The notes below the pieces were generated by a model. That model was given only the letters and a program-made list of their open reading frames with translations. It was not told the origin of the DNA and made no database searches. The translations under genes were made by a program, and so were the position numbers. Positions 36,022 to 43,765 of a DNA stretch of 64,000 nucleotides are shown piece by piece (position 1 is the stretch's first letter; each line of letters begins with the position of its first letter). Origin of the DNA: Duncaniella muris (GTDB taxonomy: Bacteria; Bacteroidota; Bacteroidia; Bacteroidales; Muribaculaceae); the NCBI RefSeq assembly GCF_003024805.1, contig NZ_PUEC01000014.1, positions 27,683 to 91,682 on the forward strand. The letters are read 5' to 3'.

Positions 36022-37728
36022 TCAGTCGGCCGAGAGCACATCATTGACAAGCTCAAGCACTCTAGCTTCAGCTTCCATTGATTTTGCCGCTATTTCGGCG
36101 GCGCGGGTGGTTAGACGGGCAGCTTCCTCGCGGTTTTTGAGCGAAGCGGCATTGATGCGGACATTGAGCTGTGCGCCGAGGACAGCCGAACGTGCGGCCA
36201 GTGCGCCTACACCGGCATCGCTGACAGATGCGGGATTGCCTGTGCGGGCCATTGATTCAAGAAGCGGGAATGTCTCGGCTGCGGCTTCCATAGTCGACAG
36301 CGGAATGCGGGTGGCATAGAGTGTGGCATCCTCGATTGCGGCTGCGCGGGCTGCTTTTTCCTCATCGGTAGACTTGGGCATCTTGAAGGCATCCATTATG
36401 CGGTTGAAAGCCTCTGTGTCTTCATTGACAAGATGCAGAAGCCGCTGCATCAGTTCCTGGCCTTTGTCAGCCTGATCGGAGAATTCTTTCCAGCGGTCGT
36501 CCCATCCGGCTTTGTGGCTTGAAAGGTTTGCCACCATAGTGCCGAGAGCAGCGGCGAGCGCGCCCATGTAGGCTGAAATGGAGCCTCCGCCGGGAGCGGG
36601 AGACTCTGATGCGGTTTCTTCGGCAAATCCGGTGCATGTCAGATCAGTCAGCTTCTTTCCTTCGCCTTTGGGCGCGATGAGATATTCGATCACCTTTTCT
36701 TCAGGACGGAAGGGGCTGAGTTCGTCAAGGCCCATTGACTTGACGGCCATGCGTATGATCTCGCTTTCGGCAATGCCTGTGGAGCGCTGCTGCTTGTGGA
36801 GGAAGTAGCGTCCGGCTTCAATGAGAGTGCGTTTCGGGACGAGGCCCACGATTTCAGTGCCTGTCACTCGCAGACCGCGTTCGCCGGCTGCGCGGCAGAC
36901 TTCGTCAAAGGCCACGTGGAGAGGTGTGGTCGAGATGTCGGTGATGTTCATTGACACCTGGGCTATGCCGTATTCGTCAATGAACCATCCGATGGCTTTG
37001 GTGGCTTTCAGCGTTCCGGGCTGCATTATGGTATTGCCGTTTTCGTCTTTCAGCGGTTTGCCGTTTGGCTTGCCGCCTTCGCGAACCGGACGGCCTTTTT
37101 CACGGACATCGAATGCGATGGCGTTGGCGCGGCGGGTGGAGGTCGTGTTGAGGTTGAAGTTCACGGCTATGAGGAAGTCACGGGCGCCGACGGTTGTGGC
37201 ACCTGTGCGGGCCGCTTTTTCGTCAAACGGACGATCGCCGAAATCCGGGCCTTTGCCGGGATGGTTCATCTTTTCAGGGAGTGCTTCATATTCGCCTGCG
37301 CGACACACTGCCAGATTGCGGCGTTCGGGAGTGAAGGCTGCGGCCTCATAGCAGTAGGTCGGTATTTCGAGTTCATCAGCTATGCGCTTGGCGAGTTTGC
37401 GTGAAAGCTCGGCGCATTCTTCGAGGCTTATGCCGGAAATGGGGATGAGGGGGCAGACATCGGTTGCACCCATGCGCGGATGTGCACCGTGGTGGTTGCG
37501 CATGTCGATCAGCTCGGCAGCGCGTCTGACGCCTCTGAATGCGGCTTCGACTACGGCTTCAGGCTCTCCTACGAAAGTGACTACCGTGCGGTTGGTGGCT
37601 TCTCCGGGATCTACATCGAGAAGGCTTATGCCTTTGACACTTTCTATGGCATCGGTAATTGACTTGATGACGGTCTTGTCACGTCCCTCGCTGAAATTGG
37701 GGACACATTCGATAATTCGTGTTTCCAT
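36022..37728 (-). CDS. ftcD: Glutamate formimidoyltransferase / formimidoyl-THF cyclodeaminase
   Basis: This bifunctional protein moves the formimino group of formiminoglutamate to tetrahydrofolate and then releases ammonia to give 5,10-methenyl-THF. The transferase part (about residues 1-325) has IECVPNFSEGRDK, NHHGAHPRMGATDVCPLIP with the catalytic His, and GLVPKRTLIEAG. The cyclodeaminase part (about 365-568) has ASESPAPGGGSISAYMGALA. The two-domain fusion, usual in animals, is also common in Bacteroidota. It is the first gene of the hut operon, so histidine carbon goes to glutamate and the one-carbon unit to folate. Confidence 0.95.
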   Translation of the reverse strand: METRIIECVPNFSEGRDKTVIKSITDAIESVKGISLLDVDPGEATNRTVVTFVGEPEAVVEAAFRGVRRAAELIDMRNHHGAHPRMGATDVCPLIPISGISLEECAELSRKLAKRIADELEIPTYCYEAAAFTPERRNLAVCRAGEYEALPEKMNHPGKGPDFGDRPFDEKAARTGATTVGARDFLIAVNFNLNTTSTRRANAIAFDVREKGRPVREGGKPNGKPLKDENGNTIMQPGTLKATKAIGWFIDEYGIAQVSMNITDISTTPLHVAFDEVCRAAGERGLRVTGTEIVGLVPKRTLIEAGRYFLHKQQRSTGIAESEIIRMAVKSMGLDELSPFRPEEKVIEYLIAPKGEGKKLTDLTCTGFAEETASESPAPGGGSISAYMGALAAALGTMVANLSSHKAGWDDRWKEFSDQADKGQELMQRLLHLVNEDTEAFNRIMDAFKMPKSTDEEKAARAAAIEDATLYATRIPLSTMEAAAETFPLLESMARTGNPASVSDAGVGALAARSAVLGAQLNVRINAASLKNREEAARLTTRAAEIAAKSMEAEARVLELVNDVLSAD

Positions 37729-37779
37729 GGAAATGGTTAAGTATTTTGGTGGTTTTTAAGGTTGCAAGGAGGAGATGTG

Positions 37780-37787
37780 CAAATGTA
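37780..37787 (-). promoter_or_regulatory. Candidate -7 box of the hut operon
   Basis: Minus-strand TACATTTG matches TAnnTTTG and lies 52 bases before ftcD. A clear -33 TTG at 19-20 bases is missing, which would fit an activator-dependent promoter. Confidence 0.45.
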
Positions 37788-37799
37788 GTGATTTAGTTA

Positions 37800-37807
37800 G
37801 AATATTC
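37800..37807. promoter_or_regulatory. Possible Lrp-type operator near the hut promoter
   Basis: GAATATTC is a perfect 8-bp palindrome followed by a related AT-rich stretch (AGAATAATATCC, 37812-37823). It sits 12-20 bases upstream of the hut -7 box, where an activator could bind, and between the hut operon and the Lrp-family gene. This role is inference. Confidence 0.25.
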
Positions 37808-37869
37808 CATAGAATAATATCCCAAAATTCGGTGTCCGGACACTATGTTTTATTCTGTGTTTTCCGGAA

Positions 37870-38358
37870 TTATCCGTTGATCAATCCGTTGAGGGGGAGT
37901 TCGCGGGTGCTTTTCACTTCATCAAGCACAAAGCAGCTGTTGAGCGAGCCTATGCAGTCGAGGTCACCGAGTATGCGCAGCAGAAAGTCCTGATAGGCAT
38001 GCATGTTGCGTGTGTAGATTTTCAGCAGGAAATCATAATCACCTGAGATATTGTAGCATTCGGCAATTTCAGGAATGTTTTTGACGGCTTTCATTATGCG
38101 CAGTGCGTTTTCCTGGGTGTGCTGTTTCATCTTGAGGTAGCAGAATGCCACGAATCCGCAGTCGATTTTCTCCGCGTCGAGCACTGCTACGTAGCGTTTG
38201 ATGTATCCGTCACGTTCGAGGCGTTTGACGCGTTCGAAGGTAGGGGTGGGTGAGAGATGTATGGCAGCTGCAAGCTCCTTGTTGGTGAGGCGGCAGTCAT
38301 GCTGCAGACAGTCAAGTATGTGGAGATCTGTCTTGTCGAGTGATAGTGTCTGGCTCAT
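37870..38358 (-). CDS. Lrp/AsnC family transcriptional regulator
   Basis: The 162-aa protein has an N-terminal winged HTH (DKTDLHILDCLQHDCRLTNK, then HLSPTPTFERVKRLERDGYI) and a C-terminal RAM/ACT domain (FCYLKMKQHTQENALRIM ... CYNISGDYDFLLKIYTRN). Lrp-type regulators sense amino acids. It stands immediately upstream of, and in the same direction as, the hut operon, so histidine or a breakdown product is a reasonable effector, but this is not shown. Confidence 0.9.
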   Translation of the reverse strand: MSQTLSLDKTDLHILDCLQHDCRLTNKELAAAIHLSPTPTFERVKRLERDGYIKRYVAVLDAEKIDCGFVAFCYLKMKQHTQENALRIMKAVKNIPEIAECYNISGDYDFLLKIYTRNMHAYQDFLLRILGDLDCIGSLNSCFVLDEVKSTRELPLNGLING

Positions 38359-38478
38359 AGTTGCAGTAATGGAAGTGGAAAAATATTCTGTTTGAAACGT
38401 GAAATTGTTGTGCTTGTAGGTATTTTCACCTTATATTGCTTGCTAAATTAGATATATTTTCTGTATTTTACAAATATG

Positions 38479-38509
38479 TTGGAAAAATATTTCAGGTGGC
38501 GTAAATTTG
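38479..38509 (+). promoter_or_regulatory. Orphan promoter
   Basis: TTG (38479-38481) and TAAATTTG (38502-38509) are 20 bases apart, a full consensus match. No annotated-size gene follows for more than 500 bases. Confidence 0.5.
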
Positions 38510-38593
38510 CGCAGTTGTTGGCGTTATTCAGCCGTTATGCGGCCATAGAAATTCGCATGATGGCATAGGCGTTCTGCAATACTGAATAGAATA

Positions 38594-38695
38594 ATGAAAA
38601 CAGAATACTTTACCTTGGCGGGCAGGCATTTGAATAAGTATGAGAATTTTGATGTTTTTTCAAAGGGAACCGCTCATTGCGCATCCTTAATTTAG
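38594..38695 (+). CDS. Possible 33-aa small protein
   Basis: ATG at 38594 opens a 33-codon frame (MKTEYFTLAGRHLNKYEN ... CASLI) about 80 bases downstream of the orphan promoter. It has no signal peptide or TM helix, and I do not recognise it. The transcript could equally be non-coding. Confidence 0.25.
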   Translation: MKTEYFTLAGRHLNKYENFDVFSKGTAHCASLI

Positions 38696-38736
38696 CATGT
38701 TATTTCAATTATTCCAATTTTACACTTAACATATCA

Positions 38737-38960
38737 TTAAGCCTGAATTAATCGACATACTCGCACACATCGGTCGTCAGAGATCGTGAGACTCTCGTCG
38801 GTTACGGTCGTGTAAAACAAATGATCGGTTCCCTTTTTTTGCTGTCCCGGCCATTCGGATATGATAACCTCTAAGTCTCGCATCGCAGACATATTGCTGC
38901 GGAGTTGCTTTATTGGGGTATAATTCCATGTATCTAAAAAATCCGTATCATATGAATTTG
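38737..38960 (-). pseudogene. Possible protein remnant on the minus strand
   Basis: The minus strand is open here and reads like a protein C-terminus (LDTWNYTPIKQLRSNMSAM ... EWPGQQKKGTDHLFYTTV ... CVRVCRLIQA), with no gene opposite that would explain it as a shadow. Upstream the frame runs antisense into yqeY, so no true start is visible. I do not recognise the family. The boundaries are approximate. Confidence 0.25.
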
Positions 38961-39018
38961 GATGTCGTTTAAATGCGAGACTTCCTTGCCGATTTTGAAA
39001 AATGGCAGGGAAGTTGCG

Positions 39019-39047
39019 TTGTTTAATCAAATTTCTGTGTAACTTTG
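39019..39047 (+). promoter_or_regulatory. Promoter of yqeY
   Basis: TTG (39019-39021) and TAACTTTG (39040-39047), 18-base spacer, 30 bases before the start codon. Confidence 0.5.
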
Positions 39048-39076
39048 TAGCTCTAAAAAAGTAATAAGAAAAAGAT

Positions 39077-39529
39077 ATGGATTTGTTTGACAAGATCTCA
39101 GCCGACATAAAGAGTGCGATGCTTGCCCGCGAAAAGGTGCGTCTGGAGACTCTCCGAGGAATAAAAAAGGAATTTCTTGAAGCCAAGACCGCCAAAGGAG
39201 GCGACGGATCGCTCTCAGACGAGCAGGCAACCAAAATTCTGGCAAAGATGGCCAAGCAGCGCCGCGAGACAGCCCAGATATATGACGAACAGAACCGCAT
39301 CGACCTTCGTGACAACGAACTGGCCGAAGCCGCAGTCATAGAGGAATATCTCCCCAAACAGCTGACTGATGAGGAACTCACAGCCGAACTGAAAAAGATA
39401 ATCGCCGAAACCGGCGCTGTCTCGGCAAAGGAAATGGGCAAAGTCATGGGCGTGGCCTCGAAAACACTGGCCGGACGCGCCGACGGAAAAGTGATCTCCG
39501 CGAAAGTCAGAGAACTCCTCAACAATTGA
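39077..39529 (+). CDS. yqeY: GatB/YqeY domain protein
   Basis: The 150-aa protein matches the stand-alone YqeY family, related to the C-terminal tail domain of GatB, the amidotransferase that corrects mischarged tRNA. Marks are KISADIKSAMLAREKVRLETLR at the N-terminus, EYLPKQLTDEEL and GKVMGVASKTLAGRADGKVI. Its role is not settled. serS follows after 33 bases. Confidence 0.92.
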   Translation: MDLFDKISADIKSAMLAREKVRLETLRGIKKEFLEAKTAKGGDGSLSDEQATKILAKMAKQRRETAQIYDEQNRIDLRDNELAEAAVIEEYLPKQLTDEELTAELKKIIAETGAVSAKEMGKVMGVASKTLAGRADGKVISAKVRELLNN

Positions 39530-39562
39530 AAATAAAGTATTTCACCATACATTACAGCAAAG

Positions 39563-40834
39563 ATGCTTACCCTTCAGCAGATCAAAGAGGATCCCGAACG
39601 CATTATCGCGCGCCTCGCCGTCAAAGGATTTGACGGAAAACAGGGAGTCAACGATGTTATTGATTTCGATGACGAGCGCCGCTCTCTCCAATATCAGAAC
39701 GACACTCTGGCAGCCGAACTGAAAAAGTATGCCGATTCGATCGGCCGTCTGATGAAAGAAGGCCGTCGCGACGAGGCTGACGAGGCCAAGAAAAAGGTAG
39801 CGGAAATCAAAGCCACACAGAAAGAAGTGGCCGACCGTCTGGCCGTGACAGAGAATGCCATCCGTGACATTCTGCTCGGTATGCCGAATATCCCTTGCGA
39901 TGCAGTGCCTGAAGGCAAGACCGCAGAGGACAATGTGGTGGAGAAGACCGGTGGCCCGATGCCCGAACTTCCTGCCGATGCGCTCCCTCACTGGGAACTC
40001 GCCAAGAAGTACAATATCATCAACTTCGATCTCGGAGTCAAGATCACAGGCCCCGGCTTCCCCGTGTATATCGGCAAGGGCGCGCGTCTGCAGCGAGCTC
40101 TCATTCAGTTCTTCCTTGACCGTGCCGGCGATGCCGGATATCTTGAAATCCAGCCGCCCTACGTGGTGAACGAGGCCTCCGGCTACGGAACAGGGCAGCT
40201 GCCCGACAAGGAAGGCCAGATGTATTTCATCAACGAAGACAAACTCTACATGATTCCGACCGCCGAGGTGCCGGTGACCAATATCTATCGCGATGTCATC
40301 ATCCCCGGCGAAGAGCTTCCGAAGAAAAACTGTGCCTACTCGGCATGTTTCCGTCGCGAGGCAGGGTCCTACGGCAAGGATGTCCGCGGTCTCAACCGTC
40401 TGCATCAGTTCGACAAGGTAGAGATTGTCCGCATCGAGAAGCCAGAAAACTCTTATGCGGCTCTTGAAGAGATGAAAGACCATGTGCAGGGACTGCTTGA
40501 GTCACTCGGTCTGCCCTGGCACATACTCCGTCTCTGCGGCGGCGACATGAGCTTCACCTCTGCCATCACATTTGACTTTGAAGTCTATTCGGCAGCCCAG
40601 GGCCGCTGGCTTGAGGTTTCGTCGGTATCCAATTTCGAGACATATCAGGCAAACCGTCTCAAGTGCCGCTACCGTGGGGAAGACAAGAAAACCCATCTCT
40701 GCCATACGCTCAACGGTTCGGCACTCGCCCTTCCGCGCATCATGGCAGCCATCCTTGAAAACAACCAGACACCTCAGGGCATAGTTATCCCCGAATGTCT
40801 GCGCAAATACACCGGATTCGATATCATCGACTAA
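39563..40834 (+). CDS. serS: Seryl-tRNA synthetase
   Basis: The 423-aa class II synthetase has an N-terminal coiled-coil arm (about residues 28-105, rich in Lys/Glu/Ala) that grips the long variable arm of tRNA-Ser. Class II motif 2 is seen as YSACFRREAGSYGKDVRGLNR and motif 3 as LNGSALALPRIMAAILENNQ. It follows yqeY by 33 bases. Confidence 0.97.
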   Translation: MLTLQQIKEDPERIIARLAVKGFDGKQGVNDVIDFDDERRSLQYQNDTLAAELKKYADSIGRLMKEGRRDEADEAKKKVAEIKATQKEVADRLAVTENAIRDILLGMPNIPCDAVPEGKTAEDNVVEKTGGPMPELPADALPHWELAKKYNIINFDLGVKITGPGFPVYIGKGARLQRALIQFFLDRAGDAGYLEIQPPYVVNEASGYGTGQLPDKEGQMYFINEDKLYMIPTAEVPVTNIYRDVIIPGEELPKKNCAYSACFRREAGSYGKDVRGLNRLHQFDKVEIVRIEKPENSYAALEEMKDHVQGLLESLGLPWHILRLCGGDMSFTSAITFDFEVYSAAQGRWLEVSSVSNFETYQANRLKCRYRGEDKKTHLCHTLNGSALALPRIMAAILENNQTPQGIVIPECLRKYTGFDIID

Positions 40835-40870
40835 GCCGCCGTCAGGCGCAGTCAATCCTGTCAGATACAC

Positions 40871-40915
40871 TGAATTGACCGCATCTCCCGAAGGATGAGA
40901 GGTGCGGTCAATTCA
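40871..40915 (+). terminator. Stem-loop after serS
   Basis: TGAATTGACCGCA (40871-40883) pairs perfectly with TGCGGTCAATTCA (40903-40915). No T run follows, so termination may be partial. Confidence 0.5.
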
Positions 40916-40962
40916 AACATTGAGGCCCGGCAGGTGTTTTAAAGAAATAAAATGAATTTGTT

Positions 40963-41298
40963 ATGGAATCAACACGTCAAGCAAAAATATCACGTCTCCT
41001 TCAGAAGGAACTGAGTGAAATCTTCCGTCAGCAGACAGCCAAGACTCACGGCACACTCGTGTCGGTGAGCATAGTGCGTGTCTCGCCGGATCTCAGTGTC
41101 GCCAAAGCCTATCTGTCGATTTTTCCATCGGAAAAATCGCAGGAGCTGCTTGAAAGCATACGCGAAAGCGCCAAGACAATCCGTTATGAACTCGCGCAGC
41201 GTGTCCGCTTCCAGTTGCGAAAATGTCCGGAACTTTCGTTCTATCTTGACGATTCTCTGGATTATATCGACAACATCGACAAACTTCTGACCAAGTAG
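40963..41298 (+). CDS. rbfA: Ribosome-binding factor A
   Basis: RbfA helps 30S maturation at the 5' end of 16S rRNA. The 111-aa protein has RQAKISRLLQKELSEIFRQ, a SIVRVSPDLSVAKAYLSIF segment and the KH-like end FRKCPEL-type LRKCPELSFYLDDSLDYIDNI. The permease gene starts 22 bases later. Confidence 0.94.
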   Translation: MESTRQAKISRLLQKELSEIFRQQTAKTHGTLVSVSIVRVSPDLSVAKAYLSIFPSEKSQELLESIRESAKTIRYELAQRVRFQLRKCPELSFYLDDSLDYIDNIDKLLTK

Positions 41299-41320
41299 AC
41301 AAACTTCTTACCCAACCCGG

Positions 41321-42550
41321 ATGCCCGCTCTCAGGATTGCCATACGCTATCTTCTGGCCCGCAAAAGCCACACTGCCGTCAACGTCATCTCCTATATCTC
41401 GATGGCGGGGATTGCTGTGGCTGCAATGGCGATGATATGCGTGCTCTCCGTATTCAACGGGTTTTCCGATCTTGCATCCGAAAGGCTTTCACTCGTGGAT
41501 CCTGACATAAGGATCTCGCGGGCTGACGGACGCATGATCTCTGATGCCGATTCGCTTGCCGGAGCTGTCAGACAGACTGCCGGAGTGACCGCAGTGATGC
41601 CTGTGCTCCGAGCCCAGGCTCTGGCTGTCTATGGTGATGTGCAGACACCGGTCAATATAGTCGGAGTGCCCGGAGACTATTGCGCAGTGTCAGAGATCGG
41701 TTCGCTTGTGATAGACGGCGAGATGGATATGTCAGATGACAGGCTTTTGCCTTGTGCGCTTCTCAGCGTAGGCACAGCCATGCAGCTCGGAGCACGGCCA
41801 TCGACCGAACATCTGATGTGTCTGACCGTTCCACGGCGCATAGGGCGCATCAATCCGGCCTTTCCGATGGCGGCGTTCTGCACAGACACTCTTCTGGTCA
41901 GTGGAGTGTATCAGACAAATCAGGCCGAGCTTGACAATGACATGCTTTTCGTGCCTCTTGCGTCAGCCCGCAGGCTTTTGGACTATTCGGCAGAGGCTTC
42001 CTCGCTTGATGTTGGGATTGATCCATCGGCCGATGCCGCAGACGTGGTTGACAGAGTTGCAGTCTCCCTCGGCCCTGACTACGTGGTGGCCGATCGCCTG
42101 CGCCAGCAGTCTCATTCGTTCCGTATGATCTCGATTGAAAAGTGGATCACCTTTCTCATGCTTGTGTTCGTGCTTCTCATGGCGTCGTTCAACATACTGT
42201 CGTCACTCTCCATGCTCATCATAGAGAAAGAGGAGAGTCTGCGGATTCTCAGTTCGCTCGGTGCTCCGCTGTCGATGCTGCGCCGGATTTTTCTCTGTCA
42301 GGGTGTACTCGTGGCAGTGGCCGGCGGCGCGGTAGGCATTCTGACGGGCATGATCCTCTGCCTGCTGCAGCAGCATTTCGGGCTGATAACGCTTGGCGGA
42401 GACCATTCACAGATGTCAATAGTAACATATCCCTGCAATCTTCGTCTCGGAGATGTGCTTGTCACCTCGGCTGTCGTGCTGGTCATGGGACTTCTTTCGG
42501 GTTTCATATCGTCACGCGGAGTCAGGTCCGGCACTCTTCGGATGGCTTAG
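41321..42550 (+). CDS. LolC/LolE-like ABC permease (FtsX family)
   Basis: The 409-aa inner-membrane protein has an N-terminal TM helix (about residues 20-45, ISMAGIAVAAMAMICVLSVF), a large periplasmic MacB-like domain, and three C-terminal TM helices forming the FtsX domain (WITFLMLVFVLLMASFNIL; VLVAVAGGAVGILTGMILC; VLVTSAVVLVMGLLSGF). The N-terminal ARKSHTAVNVISYISMAGIA is typical of lipoprotein-releasing permeases. The partner ATPase LolD is not adjacent. Confidence 0.85.
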   Translation: MPALRIAIRYLLARKSHTAVNVISYISMAGIAVAAMAMICVLSVFNGFSDLASERLSLVDPDIRISRADGRMISDADSLAGAVRQTAGVTAVMPVLRAQALAVYGDVQTPVNIVGVPGDYCAVSEIGSLVIDGEMDMSDDRLLPCALLSVGTAMQLGARPSTEHLMCLTVPRRIGRINPAFPMAAFCTDTLLVSGVYQTNQAELDNDMLFVPLASARRLLDYSAEASSLDVGIDPSADAADVVDRVAVSLGPDYVVADRLRQQSHSFRMISIEKWITFLMLVFVLLMASFNILSSLSMLIIEKEESLRILSSLGAPLSMLRRIFLCQGVLVAVAGGAVGILTGMILCLLQQHFGLITLGGDHSQMSIVTYPCNLRLGDVLVTSAVVLVMGLLSGFISSRGVRSGTLRMA

Positions 42551-42605
42551 CGAAAAAAATATATATTATACATTTAAATAAAATAGAACCCCATTCTTCA
42601 TCACT

Positions 42606-43697
42606 ATGGCAACTCAGAACTCACATCGGTATTGTGTAATAATGTGTGGCGGCATCGGAAGCCGATTCTGGCCTTATTCCCGTGAGAACTGCCCCAAACA
42701 GTTTATAGATTTTCTCGGCACCGGACGTTCGCTCCTTCAGATGTCATATGACCGCATTCTGCCTATCGTCCCGAAAGAAAACATTCTCGTTGTAACAAAT
42801 GAAAAATATGCGCCGCTGATCCGCGAGCAGCTTCCGGATCTGCTGCCTGAAAATATATTGCTGGAACCTGCGCGCCGCAACACTGCTCCGTGCATCGCCT
42901 GGGCTGCTTTCCATATCGCGGCCATTGACCCGGCAGCCTCTATGATCGTGACTCCGAGTGACCATCTGATCACCCGTGAAAATATCTTCGAAGACTGCGT
43001 CAGACGCGGATTCGAGTTTGTAGAGAAAAATGACGCTCTTCTGACTCTCGGCATCACACCGGTCCGCCCGGAGACCGGCTACGGTTACATCCAGGTAGGG
43101 CAGGAGGCTGAACCAGGCATTCTGAAAGTGAAGACTTTCACAGAGAAACCCAATCTCGAACTGGCCAAAGTCTTCCTTGAGACAGGTGAATTCTTCTGGA
43201 ATTCCGGCATCTTCCTTTGGCGCGCGTCAACCATAATAGACGCTCTGCGCAAGCATGATTCTGATCTGACGGTCCGTTTCGACCGCGGAGCCTCAGACTT
43301 CGGCACCCCCCGTGAGGAAGCCTTCATACGAGAGAATTTCGCATCATTCCCTGCCAACTCGATTGACTATGCGGTTATGGAGAAGGCTGACAATGTATAT
43401 GTGGAATGTGTCAACTTCGGATGGAACGATCTCGGCACATGGAGCGCCCTTCATGACAACTCGCCCAAGAACGAGCAGAACAACGTGGCCCAGAACTGCA
43501 AAGTGCTCGCCTATGACAGCACCGGCAATATTTTCGCAGTCCGTGATTCTGAAAAACTTGTAGTGGCCCACGGTCTTAAAGACTATATCGTGGCCGATGC
43601 CGGAGATGTGCTCCTGATCTGCCCGAAGTCAGAAGAACAGCGCATCAAACAGATGGTCAACGATGTGAAAATTGCCTATCTCGACAAATATCTCTGA
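42606..43697 (+). CDS. manC: Mannose-1-phosphate guanylyltransferase
   Basis: The enzyme makes GDP-mannose from GTP and mannose-1-phosphate for cell-surface glycans and fucose synthesis. The 363-aa protein starts with VIMCGGIGSRFWPYSRENCPK (split across the pyrophosphorylase signature), has EPARRNTAPCIAWAA, VTPSDHLI and FTEKP, and ends without the isomerase domain found in longer bifunctional ManC proteins. The GMP-only form is usual in Bacteroidota. Confidence 0.92.
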   Translation: MATQNSHRYCVIMCGGIGSRFWPYSRENCPKQFIDFLGTGRSLLQMSYDRILPIVPKENILVVTNEKYAPLIREQLPDLLPENILLEPARRNTAPCIAWAAFHIAAIDPAASMIVTPSDHLITRENIFEDCVRRGFEFVEKNDALLTLGITPVRPETGYGYIQVGQEAEPGILKVKTFTEKPNLELAKVFLETGEFFWNSGIFLWRASTIIDALRKHDSDLTVRFDRGASDFGTPREEAFIRENFASFPANSIDYAVMEKADNVYVECVNFGWNDLGTWSALHDNSPKNEQNNVAQNCKVLAYDSTGNIFAVRDSEKLVVAHGLKDYIVADAGDVLLICPKSEEQRIKQMVNDVKIAYLDKYL

Positions 43698-43765
43698 TAG
43701 CGGTCTTCATCCAGCCGATCATTTTATCCACAACAAACACTTGCTTAAACTCTCCAGTCTGAACC

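Larger units (their letters stand above)
38359..39076. other. 718-base region between lrp-like gene and yqeY
   Basis: This is the longest gap outside the AT-rich island. It holds a canonical plus-strand promoter with a 33-codon ORF (38479-38695), a possibly degenerate minus-strand ORF (about 38737-38960) and the yqeY promoter. The remainder is AT-rich with nothing I could name. Confidence 0.45.

Noticed and set aside
39542..40483. 313-codon minus-strand frame inside serS
   Set aside because: Antisense shadow of seryl-tRNA synthetase; no family motif and no start signal.
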